Below the pieces are notes generated by a model. The model was not told where the DNA came from and ran no database searches. It worked only from the letters and a program-made list of their open reading frames with translations. From Luteimicrobium subarcticum (GTDB lineage Bacteria; Actinomycetota; Actinomycetes; Actinomycetales; Cellulomonadaceae), in contig NZ_PGTZ01000006.1 in the NCBI RefSeq assembly GCF_002798015.1, positions 558,001-622,000 on the forward strand: a stretch of 64,000 bases of DNA. The letters run 5' to 3'. Shown piece by piece: positions 35,583 through 45,146 of this stretch. The number at the start of each line of letters is the position of its first letter. Positions within the stretch are counted from its first letter, which is position 1. The translations under genes and the position numbers were made by a program.

Positions 35583-35975
35583 TTATGTCGCGCGAATGGC
35601 GGCAACCAGGACGGCAGCCAGCGCAGCCAGCCAAAGCGCTCCAGCGAAGAGACGCATTTGCCTCCTATTTGGAACGTCCTTTGGTCCCCCGTCTCGCTTG
35701 CTACTTGCACGCCACACAACGGTGGCCAAACCGAAATTTCCGACCGCGGTAGCAAAAAACATCCATGGCGCAGCGGGTGACGGCTCCGATGGGGGCGCAA
35801 ACAACCAGAGTGAACTCGCGAGGGCCGTTGCACCACCAATGAAAATGCCCCCCCACAGCAATGGGTCAGATGGCCGGTTGTCAGACTTGAAGATGGCTCG
35901 CCGCCACCCGAGCCCGGAGACGGCCCATGTGACCATTCCGACTGTAAACAGAAGGATCGCGAGGAAGGTGATCAT
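35583..35975 (-). CDS. Four-helix membrane protein, putative immunity to RHS tip
   Basis: 130 residues with hydrophobic segments at about 1-23, 41-59, 71-89 and 110-127. The ATG follows the RHS stop codon directly (TAG then ATG at 35978-35973), with no spacer, so translation is coupled. Small genes in this position after an RHS toxin tip usually encode immunity; a membrane immunity protein would fit a membrane-active toxin. I do not recognise a family, and the role rests on position only. Confidence 0.6.
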   Translation of the reverse strand: MITFLAILLFTVGMVTWAVSGLGWRRAIFKSDNRPSDPLLWGGIFIGGATALASSLWLFAPPSEPSPAAPWMFFATAVGNFGLATVVWRASSKRDGGPKDVPNRRQMRLFAGALWLAALAAVLVAAIRAT

Positions 35976-37895
35976 CTAGTACCAGCTTCCCCTGACTGAG
36001 CGATAGCCCGAGTAGACGTTGAATCCGGTGCGACCGGCCGAGCGCCACGGATGGTGACGGAAAGATTGCCGGACAGATGGTCGCGGCATTCGCCGCGCTG
36101 TTCGCAACGCTCGCCCACCTCGGCCATTGAGCATGCTCGCACCGAATCGCGTGTGCGCACCGGGGAAGCGCCGAACAGCACGCACACCAGGGACAAACAT
36201 GCTGCCGAAATCGAATGCCGTGTTCAATGCAAAGCTGCGTCCGCTCATCTCGTGATGGCGCCAGCCCCATCCATTGCTCAGGATGCTTGCCGATCCAGCA
36301 GCAATAGCGGCAACGCCGCAGATGCCCGCCGTAGCAGCAATGCACGCGACAGCAGCGGCGACCCCAAGAGTCGCCACGCCACGCTTGATCCACTTTCGCC
36401 AACCGAACTGGCCGTTGAGGTCGAAGCTGTTGATGGGGTCTTGGGGGTAGGCGTACGCGGTGGTGTTGCCGCCAGCGACGGGGTCGGTGGAGGTGAATTG
36501 GCCGGCGGCGGGGTTGTAGAGGCGTGCGCCCATGAGGGCCAGGCCGGTGGTGTCGGTGGCGCGTTGTTTGGCGCCGAGGGCGCCGTAGTGGATGGCGCCG
36601 GTGGCCGAGCTGGTGGTGGTGTCCCCGTCGGTGAGGTTGCCGTCGTCGCCGGTGGCGGTGAGGTTGGTGCAGGTGTTGCCGTACTCGTCGAACGCCTGGA
36701 TGGGGGACGCGAGCAGCGCCACGGAACCGTCGGTGGGGATGGTGAGGGTGGTGATGGTGTCGCCGTGCGGGTCGGCGAGGTCCAGGGTGGCGGTGGTCCC
36801 GGTGGTGTTGAACCCGAGGTCACCACCAATGCTGGATCCATACACGCTGACCACAGGCGCGCCCGTGCCGGTGGTCTGGGTGGCGTAGGACGGGTTGTCG
36901 GAGCCGTCGCCGAAGTCCATGACCGTGGACACGGTGTCCGCACCAGGCTTGGTGACGGTGGAGGTGCCCCGGCGACCGGCGGGGTCGAGCGTGTACGTCG
37001 TGGTGGTCCCACCGGTGGTGGTGGTGTGGGCGGCGTCGGTGTCGTAGTACCCGAGCGTGACGTCACCCGCGGTGACCGGCTGCCCCGTGGCTTCAGCTGA
37101 CTGTGCTGCGGGGGTGTCCCCCGCGGGCAACGTGGTGACCCGACCCAGTCCGTCGTAGGTGTAGCTGGTGGTGCTACCGGTGTCGGTGGTGGTCGAGGTC
37201 GGGTTGCCGTTGTCGTCCGTGCCGGCCACGACCGCGTGCACCGCGGCGTCCCGCGCGATGCGGTCCGCCCCGTCATAGCCCCAGGTCTTGGTGACCGTGG
37301 TCGTGGTGTTCGCCGCGACCGTGCAGTCCGTTCCGGTGACCGTGGTCGTGGTCTGGCTCGTGCGGTTCCCGTTGTCGTCGAACCCGTAGGAACGGTCCTG
37401 ACACGCGCCACCCCGCGCATCGACGACATCCGTCAACCGGCCCGCAGTGTCATACGTGTACCCCAGGGTCCGACCGATCGAGGCGTACCCCGTGGTCCCA
37501 TCGGTCCCCACGGCGGCGTTCGTGTCGACCCGGGTGGTGCGACCCTGGGAGTCCGAGACCAGGGTCCACGCCAGCATCGCGACACTGGAGCCGTCTGCGG
37601 CGGTCCCGTCGTAGGCGAGCGAGGTCTGGCGACCATCACGCGGCGAGTACGCGTTCGTCTGCGTGACACCGCCGGGCAGGGTCTGGGTGACCATGTCCCC
37701 CACCGTGTCATACGACGCCCCATACGTGAACGACCTCGCGCCGATCGTGGTGACCTGCTTGATCGTGTTCCCGGCAGCGTCGTAGCTGTAGGTCGTGGAG
37801 GACTGGTCGTCTTCACCGCCGAGACCGACCGCGCGCTTCACGCTGAAGGCCGACGCGGCCTCGAGCTGCAGGCCGGAGATGACTGTGTCGGCCAC
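35976..37895 (-). CDS. 5'-truncated RHS repeat protein with C-terminal tip
   Basis: About 639 residues if begun at the GTG at 37895. YD-repeats ([38 protein letters not shown]) lead to an RHS-associated core near residue 450, [20 protein letters not shown], and [13 protein letters not shown] near 495. The last 140 residues are a variable tip with a hydrophobic stretch ([20 protein letters not shown]) and an Arg/His-rich end. Typical RHS proteins are 1500-2500 residues with a signal and N-terminal shell; here the frame upstream dissolves into DNA complementary to the epimerase gene, so the 5' part is lost. It may be a silent tip cassette or a pseudogene. Confidence 0.75.
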   Translation of the reverse strand: MADTVISGLQLEAASAFSVKRAVGLGGEDDQSSTTYSYDAAGNTIKQVTTIGARSFTYGASYDTVGDMVTQTLPGGVTQTNAYSPRDGRQTSLAYDGTAADGSSVAMLAWTLVSDSQGRTTRVDTNAAVGTDGTTGYASIGRTLGYTYDTAGRLTDVVDARGGACQDRSYGFDDNGNRTSQTTTTVTGTDCTVAANTTTTVTKTWGYDGADRIARDAAVHAVVAGTDDNGNPTSTTTDTGSTTSYTYDGLGRVTTLPAGDTPAAQSAEATGQPVTAGDVTLGYYDTDAAHTTTTGGTTTTYTLDPAGRRGTSTVTKPGADTVSTVMDFGDGSDNPSYATQTTGTGAPVVSVYGSSIGGDLGFNTTGTTATLDLADPHGDTITTLTIPTDGSVALLASPIQAFDEYGNTCTNLTATGDDGNLTDGDTTTSSATGAIHYGALGAKQRATDTTGLALMGARLYNPAAGQFTSTDPVAGGNTTAYAYPQDPINSFDLNGQFGWRKWIKRGVATLGVAAAVACIAATAGICGVAAIAAGSASILSNGWGWRHHEMSGRSFALNTAFDFGSMFVPGVRAVRRFPGAHTRFGASMLNGRGGRALRTARRMPRPSVRQSFRHHPWRSAGRTGFNVYSGYRSVRGSWY

Positions 37896-38022
37896 GCTGA
37901 CGTCGTCGGCGTTGCTGATGCTCGGTGAAGGCGCGGCGCCTCGGCCCTCCGCGCCTTGAGATGAGCAACCAGCCAGTGCGCCGGGGTGTCGCGCCCGTCG
38001 ACGCGTGGCACGCTGGCGGACC

Positions 38023-39033
38023 ATGAGGATCCTCGTGCTCGGTGGGACCGGCTGGCTCGGCGGTGAGGCGGCCGACCAGGCGGTGGCCGCCGGGCACGAC
38101 GTGACGTGCGCCGCGCGCGGGAGCGGCGTCGCCGCGGGCGCCCGGCACGCGCGCGTCGACCGGGACGACGACACCGCACTCACCGGGCTCGCGCGCGAGC
38201 GCTGGGACGCGGTGGTCGACGTCGCCCGCGACCCCGAGCACGTCCGGCGCGCGGTCCGCGACCTCGGCCCCCGCAGCGACCGGTACCTGCTCGTCTCCAC
38301 CGCGAGCGTCTACGCGTCCCAGTCCGAGCTCGGCGCCGACGAGGACGCCCCCCGCCTCGACCCGCTCCCCAGCGGCTCCGTGGCACGGCCCGAGGACTAC
38401 GGCGCCGCCAAGGTCGCGTGCGAGGACGCCGTTCTGGACGCACTCGGCACCCGGTCCGTCGTGGTCCGGCCCGGCCTGATCGGCGGCCCCGGCGACACCA
38501 CCGGGCGGACGGGGTGGTGGCCGTGGCGCTTCGCCCGGCCCGCGGGGCGTGCAACCGGCGACAACCGTGTGCTCGTGCCCGACGCACCGGACCTGCCGAC
38601 CGCCGTGCTGGACGTCCGCGACCTCGCCGCGTGGCTCCTGCACCTCCTCGGCGCGGGCACCACGGGCGTCTTCGACGCCGCCGGCCAGACGCTCCCCCTC
38701 CCCCAGCACCTCGCGGCCGCCCGCGACGCCGCCCGCGCCGCCGGCGGACCTGCCGCGCACGCCGCGGCCGCACCGCAGGAGTGGCTCACGGAGCACGGCG
38801 TCGCTGCCTGGGCAGGTCTCCGTTCGCTCCCCCTCTGGCTGCCGGGCCGGGACCTTTACGGCATGAGCGCTCGCTCGGGCGCGCGGGCGCTCGCGGCCGG
38901 GCTCCGGCGTCGTCCCCTCGCGCAGACGCTGCACGACACGCTCGCGTGGGAGCTCGGCCTCCCCGGGCACCCGCACGGCGCGGGTCTCACCGACGCCGAC
39001 GAGCGCGACCTGCTCGCGGCGCTCGACCGGTGA
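38023..39033 (+). CDS. NAD-dependent epimerase/reductase (SDR, atypical)
   Basis: 336 residues. The start [20 protein letters not shown] is an extended-SDR Rossmann motif; [15 protein letters not shown] and [13 protein letters not shown] follow. The active-site Tyr-Lys is seen as [11 protein letters not shown]. This is the isoflavone reductase/epimerase-like group acting on nucleotide sugars or small ketones; substrate unknown. The RHS remnant ends immediately upstream on the opposite strand, which marks the island boundary. ATG at 38023; upstream in-frame codons are not needed. Confidence 0.82.
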   Translation: MRILVLGGTGWLGGEAADQAVAAGHDVTCAARGSGVAAGARHARVDRDDDTALTGLARERWDAVVDVARDPEHVRRAVRDLGPRSDRYLLVSTASVYASQSELGADEDAPRLDPLPSGSVARPEDYGAAKVACEDAVLDALGTRSVVVRPGLIGGPGDTTGRTGWWPWRFARPAGRATGDNRVLVPDAPDLPTAVLDVRDLAAWLLHLLGAGTTGVFDAAGQTLPLPQHLAAARDAARAAGGPAAHAAAAPQEWLTEHGVAAWAGLRSLPLWLPGRDLYGMSARSGARALAAGLRRRPLAQTLHDTLAWELGLPGHPHGAGLTDADERDLLAALDR

Positions 39034-39038
39034 GGCCG

Positions 39039-39731
39039 TCAGAGCCGGGCAGCCTCGTCGAACCGGTCCAGCACGACGTCGGCGAGGACGGGCGACGGCG
39101 CCAGCGGCGCGGTCACGACGTCGGCGCCGGACGTGGCGAGCTGGTCGTGGAAGAAGCCCGGCGCGAGCAGGTACGACGCGACCACCACGCGCGACGCGCC
39201 TGCGGCCCGCGCGGCGGCGACGGCGTCGGGCACCGACGGCGTCGCGATGGAGCCGTACCCGACGCTCACCGGCCCGTCCCACGCCGCGGCGACGTCCCGC
39301 GCCACCTGCTCGACGTCGGCGACCGCGCGCCGGTCGCTCGACCCGGCGGCGGCGACGACCACCGCGTCGCCGGGCGCTGCGCCGGCCTCCTCGACACGGG
39401 CCAGCAGCAGGTCGACGAGACGCCGGTCCGGCCCGAGCGCGTCGCTCGCGACGGTGTCGGAGCGGTCCGCGACCGCCTCAGCGATGTCGACGTGAACGTG
39501 GAACCCGGCCGACAGCAGCAGAGGCACGACGACGACGGGCCAGCCCGCGTCGACCCCGTCGACCACCTCGCCGACCTGGGGGTGCTGCACGTCGACGTAC
39601 GTCTCGCGGACGTCCAGGGTCGGCCGGGCTGCCCGCACGTCTCCCAGGATGCTGCGGATCGCCTGCTGGCCGGCGAGGTTGGCGGTCCCGTGCGAGCAGC
39701 CGACGAGGACGGGGACGGCGGGCGTGGTCAC
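39039..39731 (-). CDS. Sirohydrochlorin chelatase (CbiX/SirB-type)
   Basis: 230 residues with two CbiX-like halves. VPVLVGCSHGTANLAGQQAI holds a catalytic His near residue 14, and PLLLSAGFHVHVDI the second His-rich site. The second half repeats the pattern as VASYLLAPGFFHDQL. It inserts Fe2+ into sirohydrochlorin to give siroheme for Sir, completing the pathway from CysG. The start is GTG at 39731 with TAGGGT 6 nt upstream (39738-39743), a leaderless mRNA. Function is linked to the sulfur operon 6 kb away. Confidence 0.85.
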   Translation of the reverse strand: MTTPAVPVLVGCSHGTANLAGQQAIRSILGDVRAARPTLDVRETYVDVQHPQVGEVVDGVDAGWPVVVVPLLLSAGFHVHVDIAEAVADRSDTVASDALGPDRRLVDLLLARVEEAGAAPGDAVVVAAAGSSDRRAVADVEQVARDVAAAWDGPVSVGYGSIATPSVPDAVAAARAAGASRVVVASYLLAPGFFHDQLATSGADVVTAPLAPSPVLADVVLDRFDEAARL

Positions 39732-39748
39732 CCGGTCACCCTAGTGCG

Positions 39749-39784
39749 CGCGAGGCCCGGGACGTCACCGTCCCGGGCCTCGCG
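39749..39784 (-). terminator. Intrinsic terminator, 16-bp perfect stem
   Basis: 16 nt at 39749-39764 pair perfectly with 39769-39784 around TCAC. It follows the stop of the membrane protein gene at 39794 on the minus strand. Confidence 0.75.
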
Positions 39785-39793
39785 AGCGTGCTC

Positions 39794-40678
39794 TCAGAGG
39801 GAGGTGTGCCGGCCGGGGGCCGTGCCGCCGTCGTCCGTGGTGCCGTCGTCCGTGGTGCCGTCGGCACGGTTCTGGAGACCGCGCACCTCCTCGTCGGCCG
39901 GGAGATCGTCGGCGACCGGCGGGTCGTCGACCGGCCGGACCTGGTCGTCGACCGGAACGGCGCGGTCGACCACCGGGTTCGCCTGGACCGGCGCCGCGGA
40001 CGGGGTGTCGGCTGCCGGGACCGCCGGGGAGACCGCGGTCGGGGCGACGGGCTCGGACGCCGCGACGACGGGCGTCGCCTCGGCCCGCGCCGCGGCGCCC
40101 GCGGTCGTGCCGGGCACCGACTGATAGCTCTCGCGGACGGGCGGCGCGACCGGCGTCGCGACGGGGGCGACCGCTGCCGGCGCCACGGGGGCGGGGTCCG
40201 TCTGCGTCGGGACCTGGTCCGCCGGCACGACGCCGAGGACCGTGACGTCACCGCGGCCGAGCCGCCGGAACGCGATGCCGAACAGGATGAAGAAGAACCC
40301 CATCGCGAACACGAACGCGGCCACGCCGAACGCCACCACCGAGGTGAACAGGGAGGCCCGCAGGAAGGACGCATTCATGACGGTGTCGCGTTTGGGGTCG
40401 TCCTGGGCGAGCTCCGCGTAGGTCTTGCCGCCCGAGATCTCGAGCGCGTGCTTGTTGATCACCTCGGCCTGGGAGTACGCGGTGAGCGGGTCCTGGACGC
40501 GGTGGCCGGCGAGGAAGTCGGCGTCGTCCGACACCGTGATGTTCTCGTCACGGAGCTGCGACGTCACCATCCCGTAGGTCACCGCGCCCGCGGCCATGAA
40601 GACGATGCCGACGATGATCGTGAACAAACCGATGCCGCGGACGCCCCGTACGGGCCTCGCGGTGACGCTGCTTGCCAT
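39794..40678 (-). CDS. Membrane protein of unknown function (often misnamed LigA)
   Basis: 294 residues: a short basic N-terminus, one helix at about 14-36, an external-looking loop with ENITVSDDADFLAGHRVQDP and HALEISGGKTYAEL, a second helix at about 105-135, then a 150-residue Pro/Val/Thr/Ala-rich cytoplasmic tail. I recall close actinobacterial relatives being labelled aromatic ring-opening dioxygenase LigA, but there are no metal-binding His or dioxygenase motifs here, so that name is not supported. Ribosome site GGAGGTTGT precedes the ATG. Confidence 0.7.
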   Translation of the reverse strand: MASSVTARPVRGVRGIGLFTIIVGIVFMAAGAVTYGMVTSQLRDENITVSDDADFLAGHRVQDPLTAYSQAEVINKHALEISGGKTYAELAQDDPKRDTVMNASFLRASLFTSVVAFGVAAFVFAMGFFFILFGIAFRRLGRGDVTVLGVVPADQVPTQTDPAPVAPAAVAPVATPVAPPVRESYQSVPGTTAGAAARAEATPVVAASEPVAPTAVSPAVPAADTPSAAPVQANPVVDRAVPVDDQVRPVDDPPVADDLPADEEVRGLQNRADGTTDDGTTDDGGTAPGRHTSL

Positions 40679-40800
40679 GGCACAACCTCCGGCAGGGACG
40701 GAACTGCTCCATTGCCCGCCTGCGTCACAGGCAGGTCATCCTCAGCCCAAAGTATCCCGAACGGGGTGTCGTCGCACGTCAGCGCGCCAGGCGTGTCGGG

Positions 40801-41142
40801 TCAGCGCGCACCGGCCGAGTAGGCGACGGCGACGCGGTCGCGCACGCCGACGAGCTCGAGCAGGTCGAGCACCACGGTCGGCGGGTCGAGGAGGACCACG
40901 TCGCGCCCCTCCTGCTCACCGATGCCGAAGAGCTGGAGCACGAACCCCATGCCGGACGAGTCGACGAACGTCACCGCCGACGCGTCCACGACGATCCCGT
41001 CGTGACGTGCCAGCACCTGGGACACCACGGCGCTGGCCTGCGGGCGCAGGCTCGCGTCGATCTCGCCGGAGAGCCGGACCCGCAGCCCGGTCGCCGACTC
41101 CGACGCCTCGATGGTCGACGGGGTCGGCGTGGTGCTGGTCAT
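40801..41142 (-). CDS. STAS-domain protein (anti-sigma-factor antagonist-like)
   Basis: 113 residues, a single STAS domain: LRVRLSGEIDASLRPQASAV, then VDASAVTFVDSSGMGFVLQLF with the Ser pair where anti-sigma antagonists are phosphorylated. The start chosen has CAGGAGACACACC upstream. It probably works in a partner-switching stress circuit, but no anti-sigma kinase or sigma gene is adjacent. It is 120 bases from the response regulator on the same strand. Confidence 0.85.
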   Translation of the reverse strand: MTSTTPTPSTIEASESATGLRVRLSGEIDASLRPQASAVVSQVLARHDGIVVDASAVTFVDSSGMGFVLQLFGIGEQEGRDVVLLDPPTVVLDLLELVGVRDRVAVAYSAGAR

Positions 41143-41258
41143 GGTGTGTCTCCTGGTCGGCGTCGGTGAACGAGCGCGCGGGTGCCTGCTCGGGGTCGTG
41201 GACCCCCCACATTGTGGTCGCTGCCCCTGACCGACGCGAGCCGGGCACCCTCCTCGCG

Positions 41259-41942
41259 TCACAGCAGACGACGGGCCGCCGCCCAGCGGGTCAGCTCGTG
41301 CCGCGAGGAGAGCTGGAGCTTGCGCAGGACGGCCGACACGTGGGTCTCCACCGTCTTGACGGAGATGAACAGCTTCGACCCGACCTCGCGGTAGGTGTAG
41401 CCGCGGGCGATGAGCCGCATGACCTCCTGCTCGCGTGCCGAGAGCCGGTCCATCTCGTCGTCGGCGAGCGCCACGTCGCCCATGCCGGTGCCGAACGCGT
41501 CGAGCACGAAGCCCGCGAGCCGGGGCGAGAAGACCGCGTCGCCCGCTGCCACGCGCAGCACCGCGCCGGACAGCTCCGGCCCCGTGATGTTCTTTGTCAC
41601 GTACCCGCGAGCACCCGCACGGATCACGGCGACGACGTCCTCCGCCGCGTCCGACACCGACAGCGCCAGGAACCGGGTGCCCGGGGCGAGGTCCGCGCAG
41701 CGCCGGGCCACCTCGGCGCCCCCACCGCCGAGACCCCCCGGCAGGTGGACGTCCAGCAGCACGACGGCAGGGCGCAGCGCGTGCGCGGACTCGACCGCGC
41801 CGTCGACGTCCGCAGCCTCGCCGACCACGTCGACGCGGTCGTCGAGCGACGCCCGCACCCCGGCGCGAAACATGAGGTGGTCGTCCACGAGGAGGACGCT
41901 GACGGGCGGCCGCGGGGTGGTCGTGGGCTTCGGGTCGCTCAT
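41259..41942 (-). CDS. LuxR-family response regulator
   Basis: 227 residues. Receiver domain with VLLVDDHLMFRAGV and phospho-acceptor Asp in VVLLDVHLPGG, then a LuxR-type HTH (LSAREQEVMRLIARGYTYREVGSKLFISVKTVETHVSAVL). Partner of the PspC-kinase upstream; its ATG overlaps the kinase stop by four bases. Likely controls the divergent PspC gene at 43330 (inference). Confidence 0.94.
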   Translation of the reverse strand: MSDPKPTTTPRPPVSVLLVDDHLMFRAGVRASLDDRVDVVGEAADVDGAVESAHALRPAVVLLDVHLPGGLGGGGAEVARRCADLAPGTRFLALSVSDAAEDVVAVIRAGARGYVTKNITGPELSGAVLRVAAGDAVFSPRLAGFVLDAFGTGMGDVALADDEMDRLSAREQEVMRLIARGYTYREVGSKLFISVKTVETHVSAVLRKLQLSSRHELTRWAAARRLL

Positions 41943-43201
41943 GGCGTCGCCTCCGTGGTCTGGTTGTGGCTCTCGGACGAGCGTCGAGGCATCTCGAGGC
42001 GGACCTCGGTGCCGAACCCGGTGGACGACTCGACGACGGCCGTGCCGCCGCGGCGCTGCACGCGACCGCGGATCGACTCGCGCACGCCGAACCGGTCCGT
42101 GGGCACGGCGTCGACGTCGAACCCGTCGCCGCGGTCGCGGACGAACACCTCGACCGCGTCGGCCCGCACCTCGAGGTACACCGAGACGGGCGGGCTGCCG
42201 TGCCGGACGGCGTTGAGCAGCGCCTCGCGGGTCGCCCGCAGGAGCGCCCACGCGTCGTCGTCGGGCACGCAGTCTCCCACGACGACCACCTCGACGGGCG
42301 TGGCGTGCGCGTCCTCGACCTCGCCGACGAGCTCGCGCAGCGCCTGCGCGAGCGACGTCCCGCTCTCGGCGCGGTCCGTGTAGAGCCACTCGCGCAGCTC
42401 GCGCTCCTGCGCGCGGGCGAGGCGCGCGACCTGGTCGGGGTCGGTCGCCGAGGCCCGGATCAGCGCGAGGGTCTGGAGCACGGAGTCGTGCAGGTGCGCC
42501 GCGATGTCGGCCCGCTCCGCCTCGCGGGCGCGGGCCGCCCGCTCGTCGCCCAGCGCCCGGACGAGCCGAAGCCACCAGGGCGCGAGGACGACCGCAGCGC
42601 CGGCGAGCACCGCGACGGCGGCGACCCACGCGCGCGCCATGTCCGACGCGGACGACGAGCGTCCGACGAGCAGGAGCGCGCCCACGAGGACGAGCAGCAG
42701 CCCGCCGCCGAGCCGCAGGAGCCCCGCGGGGGTGCGGCCGCCCGCATGGGAGAGCATGCGTCCGCGCTGGGCCGTGTCGAGCTGCCCCCAGGCGAGCGCC
42801 AGCCCTGCCAGGAGGACCAGCAGCGGCAGCACCCACCCGGTCGCGACGTGCGCCCCCGCGCGCTCGGCCACGAGCAGGCCGGCGACGGCCAGGAGCACCA
42901 GGCCGGCGAGGACGTCCCGCACCGGCAGCACCGTCCGCTCGGTGTGCAGGCGGCGGGCGAGCCGCGACAGCCCGGCCGGGTGCGCCTCGCGGGCCGCGTC
43001 GCCCACGGGCACGGTGATCCACCAGAAGACGTAGAGGACGACGCCGACGCCGCACACGCCCAGCAGGACCATCGCGAGCCGCACGGTGCGCACGGGCAGG
43101 TCGAGGTGCGTCGCGACCCCCGCGCACACGCCGCCGAGGCGCCGGCCCTGCTCCGGGCGCAGCAGGGGCGGGCGCACCGGGGGCGCGGACGCGGAAGACA
43201 T
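41939..43201 (-). CDS. PspC-domain histidine kinase
   Basis: 420 residues. An N-terminal PspC domain (GRRLGGVCAGVATHLDLPVR followed by a helix) is joined to several membrane helices and a NarL-type kinase: dimerisation helix with IAAHLHDSVLQTLALI (phospho-His), and ATPase region DRGDGFDVDAV and GVRESIRGRVQRRGG. Sensors with PspC fused in this way respond to envelope stress. An operon partner, the response regulator, follows. It is divergent from another PspC gene. Confidence 0.9.
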   Translation of the reverse strand: MSSASAPPVRPPLLRPEQGRRLGGVCAGVATHLDLPVRTVRLAMVLLGVCGVGVVLYVFWWITVPVGDAAREAHPAGLSRLARRLHTERTVLPVRDVLAGLVLLAVAGLLVAERAGAHVATGWVLPLLVLLAGLALAWGQLDTAQRGRMLSHAGGRTPAGLLRLGGGLLLVLVGALLLVGRSSSASDMARAWVAAVAVLAGAAVVLAPWWLRLVRALGDERAARAREAERADIAAHLHDSVLQTLALIRASATDPDQVARLARAQERELREWLYTDRAESGTSLAQALRELVGEVEDAHATPVEVVVVGDCVPDDDAWALLRATREALLNAVRHGSPPVSVYLEVRADAVEVFVRDRGDGFDVDAVPTDRFGVRESIRGRVQRRGGTAVVESSTGFGTEVRLEMPRRSSESHNQTTEATP

Positions 43202-43329
43202 GCGTCGATCGTGGCACGGACGGACGCACCCAGGGTGCTCCCCGGCGCAGGTTCAGGGTGCCGGGCGCGGCCGTTCAGGGTCGGCTCAGGGCGGCACCGC
43301 ATGGTCGGGGACAGGCGTGACGCACCACG

Positions 43330-44670
43330 ATGGTGACCATGAACGACCCCCACGGAGCCAGCGACCGCACCACCGGTGCCCCGCCCGAGACCCCCCGCCC
43401 GGACGCCGCGCGCGGAGACACGCCGCCCGGCACCGGCAGCACCGACGCGTTCTTCGCGTCGATCGAGCGTGCCGGGCTACGACGGTCGGACGACCGGTGG
43501 GTCGCCGGCGTCGCCGGGGGCGTCGCGCGCCGGTACGGCATCGACCCGGTCCTCGTGCGCGGCATCTGGCTCGTCGCGTGCCTCGTGGCGGGCGTCGGGC
43601 TGGTCGTCTACGCGCTCGCCTGGGCGTTCCTCCCCGACGACCGGGAGGGCACCAGCCTCGTGCAGGACGCCGTCCACGGCCGGTTCCGGGCCGGGCTCGT
43701 GGGCGCGATCATCGCCTTCCTCGTCGGGATCAACGGGAACTGGTGGGGCTGGTCGCACGTCCCGACGTTCTTCTCCGTGGTGTTCTGGCTCGGCGCACTC
43801 GGGGCGACGGCGGTCCTCGTCGTGGCGCTCGTCGGGTCGTCGCGCCGCCAGCAGGGCGGTGCACCGCGTCCACAGGGGGCTCCGGGCTGGACGGCCCCGG
43901 CGCCGGCACTGAGCGCTCCCCCGCCCGCTGCGACGGCGCCCTACCCCACCACGGGGGCCCCCGCCCCGCGCGACACCTGGCCACCCGCCGCGACGAAGAC
44001 GCCGGTCACCCCGCGACCGCGCCGGCGCGGCGGCGTCCAGGGGATCGTCCTCGGGCTGGTCCTCGTCGCCGGAGCGGTCGTGCTCACCGCCGACCATCGC
44101 GGCTCCGTGACCTCGCCGTGGCTCGTGTGGGGCGGCGCGGCGATGGTGCTGCTCGGTCTCGGCATCGCGGTCGCCGGCGTGCTCGACCGGCGCAGCGGCT
44201 GGCTGACGACGATCGCGATCGTCCTCGGCGTCACCCTGCTGCCCGCCGCGGCGCTCGACCGGAGCGGCGCGTTCGACGGGGACGTCCGGTCGATCGCCCC
44301 GAGCGACCCCGTCGTCGTGAGCGACGTCACCACCGCCGAGCAGGGCTACACATACTCGGTCGGCGACCTGACGCTCGACCTGTCCGAGCTGCCGCTGCCC
44401 GCGACGGGCGACGGACCCGTCACCGTCCCCGTGCGGCTCGGGGCGGGCAACACCGTCATCGAGCTGCCGCCGGGCGCCGAGGTCCAGGCGGACGTCGACC
44501 TGTGGGCCGGGGACGTCACCTGGGACGTCGGCGGGGACCACCAGGCGCAGACCGGCGTCCACTCGGGCGACCAGCACTACCAGACGTCCGGCGTCGCGGC
44601 GGGCGGGACCCCGCAGATCCGGCTCGACGTCACCGTGGCCGCAGGCCAGATCACCATCGAGGAGAAGTGA
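43330..44670 (+). CDS. PspC-domain envelope-stress membrane protein
   Basis: 446 residues (or 443 from the ATG at 43339). PspC domain near residues 48-110: VAGVAGGVARRYGIDPVLVR then a helix LVACLVAGVGLVVYALAWAF. A Pro/Ala-rich linker, three membrane helices (about 235-310) and an extracellular C-terminal domain with repeated Val/Asp strands (LTLDLSELPLPATGDG, VQADVDLWAGDV) follow, like the LiaF-type domain of stress sensors. Divergent from the kinase by 129 bases. It may be the signal-sensing or feedback partner. Confidence 0.85.
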   Translation: MVTMNDPHGASDRTTGAPPETPRPDAARGDTPPGTGSTDAFFASIERAGLRRSDDRWVAGVAGGVARRYGIDPVLVRGIWLVACLVAGVGLVVYALAWAFLPDDREGTSLVQDAVHGRFRAGLVGAIIAFLVGINGNWWGWSHVPTFFSVVFWLGALGATAVLVVALVGSSRRQQGGAPRPQGAPGWTAPAPALSAPPPAATAPYPTTGAPAPRDTWPPAATKTPVTPRPRRRGGVQGIVLGLVLVAGAVVLTADHRGSVTSPWLVWGGAAMVLLGLGIAVAGVLDRRSGWLTTIAIVLGVTLLPAAALDRSGAFDGDVRSIAPSDPVVVSDVTTAEQGYTYSVGDLTLDLSELPLPATGDGPVTVPVRLGAGNTVIELPPGAEVQADVDLWAGDVTWDVGGDHQAQTGVHSGDQHYQTSGVAAGGTPQIRLDVTVAAGQITIEEK

Positions 44671-45032
44671 TGAGCACGCTGCCGAACCCGCTTCCCCCCG
44701 AGGGCCCCGAGTCGCTCGCCGCGACCCGACCGCTCGACGCCGCCTCGCCGACGCCTCCCTCTGCCCCTGCCTCTGTCCCTGCCCCGGCCCCGGCCCCGGC
44801 CGCGACCGAGAAGCCGGCCCTGCCCGAGAAGCCCGTCCCCGCACCACGGCGGACCGTGCGGGTCGGGTCGATCGTCTGGGGGTTCGTCGTCGTGGCGTGC
44901 GGCGTGGTGGCGCTGGCGGTCGCGGGAGGCGCGTCGGTCGACGGCGAGGTCCTCACGATCGGGCTGCTCGGCGGAGCGGGCGTCGCGCTCGTCCTCGGCT
45001 CGGTGCTGTCCGCCGTCCGGCGCCGGCGGTGA
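44670..45032 (+). CDS. Small two-helix membrane protein
   Basis: 120 residues: a Pro/Ala-rich cytoplasmic half (residues 1-62), then two helices, IVWGFVVVACGVVALAVAG and VLTIGLLGGAGVALVLGSVL, with a basic end RRRR. The ATG overlaps the PspC stop (TGATG), with GGAGAAGTG as ribosome site, so the two are coupled. No known family; probably part of the same stress unit. Confidence 0.65.
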   Translation: MSTLPNPLPPEGPESLAATRPLDAASPTPPSAPASVPAPAPAPAATEKPALPEKPVPAPRRTVRVGSIVWGFVVVACGVVALAVAGGASVDGEVLTIGLLGGAGVALVLGSVLSAVRRRR

Positions 45033-45146
45033 GCGCTCACGCGGCCGTTCCGGGCTCGGTCGCGCATCCCGAGACGCGGGATGCCCGATTCGCCGTAGAC
45101 GTCCCCGCATCGATGACGAGCGCAACAGAATCGTGACCTCAGGAGT

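Noticed and set aside
37896-38300. Continuation of the RHS reading frame upstream to an ATG at 38300
   Set aside because: This stretch is complementary to the well-supported epimerase gene, is Arg/Ser/Ala-rich, and shows no RHS similarity, so it is chance open frame.
39794-40678. Annotation as aromatic ring-opening dioxygenase LigA
   Set aside because: No dioxygenase metal ligands; two membrane helices and a Pro-rich tail instead.
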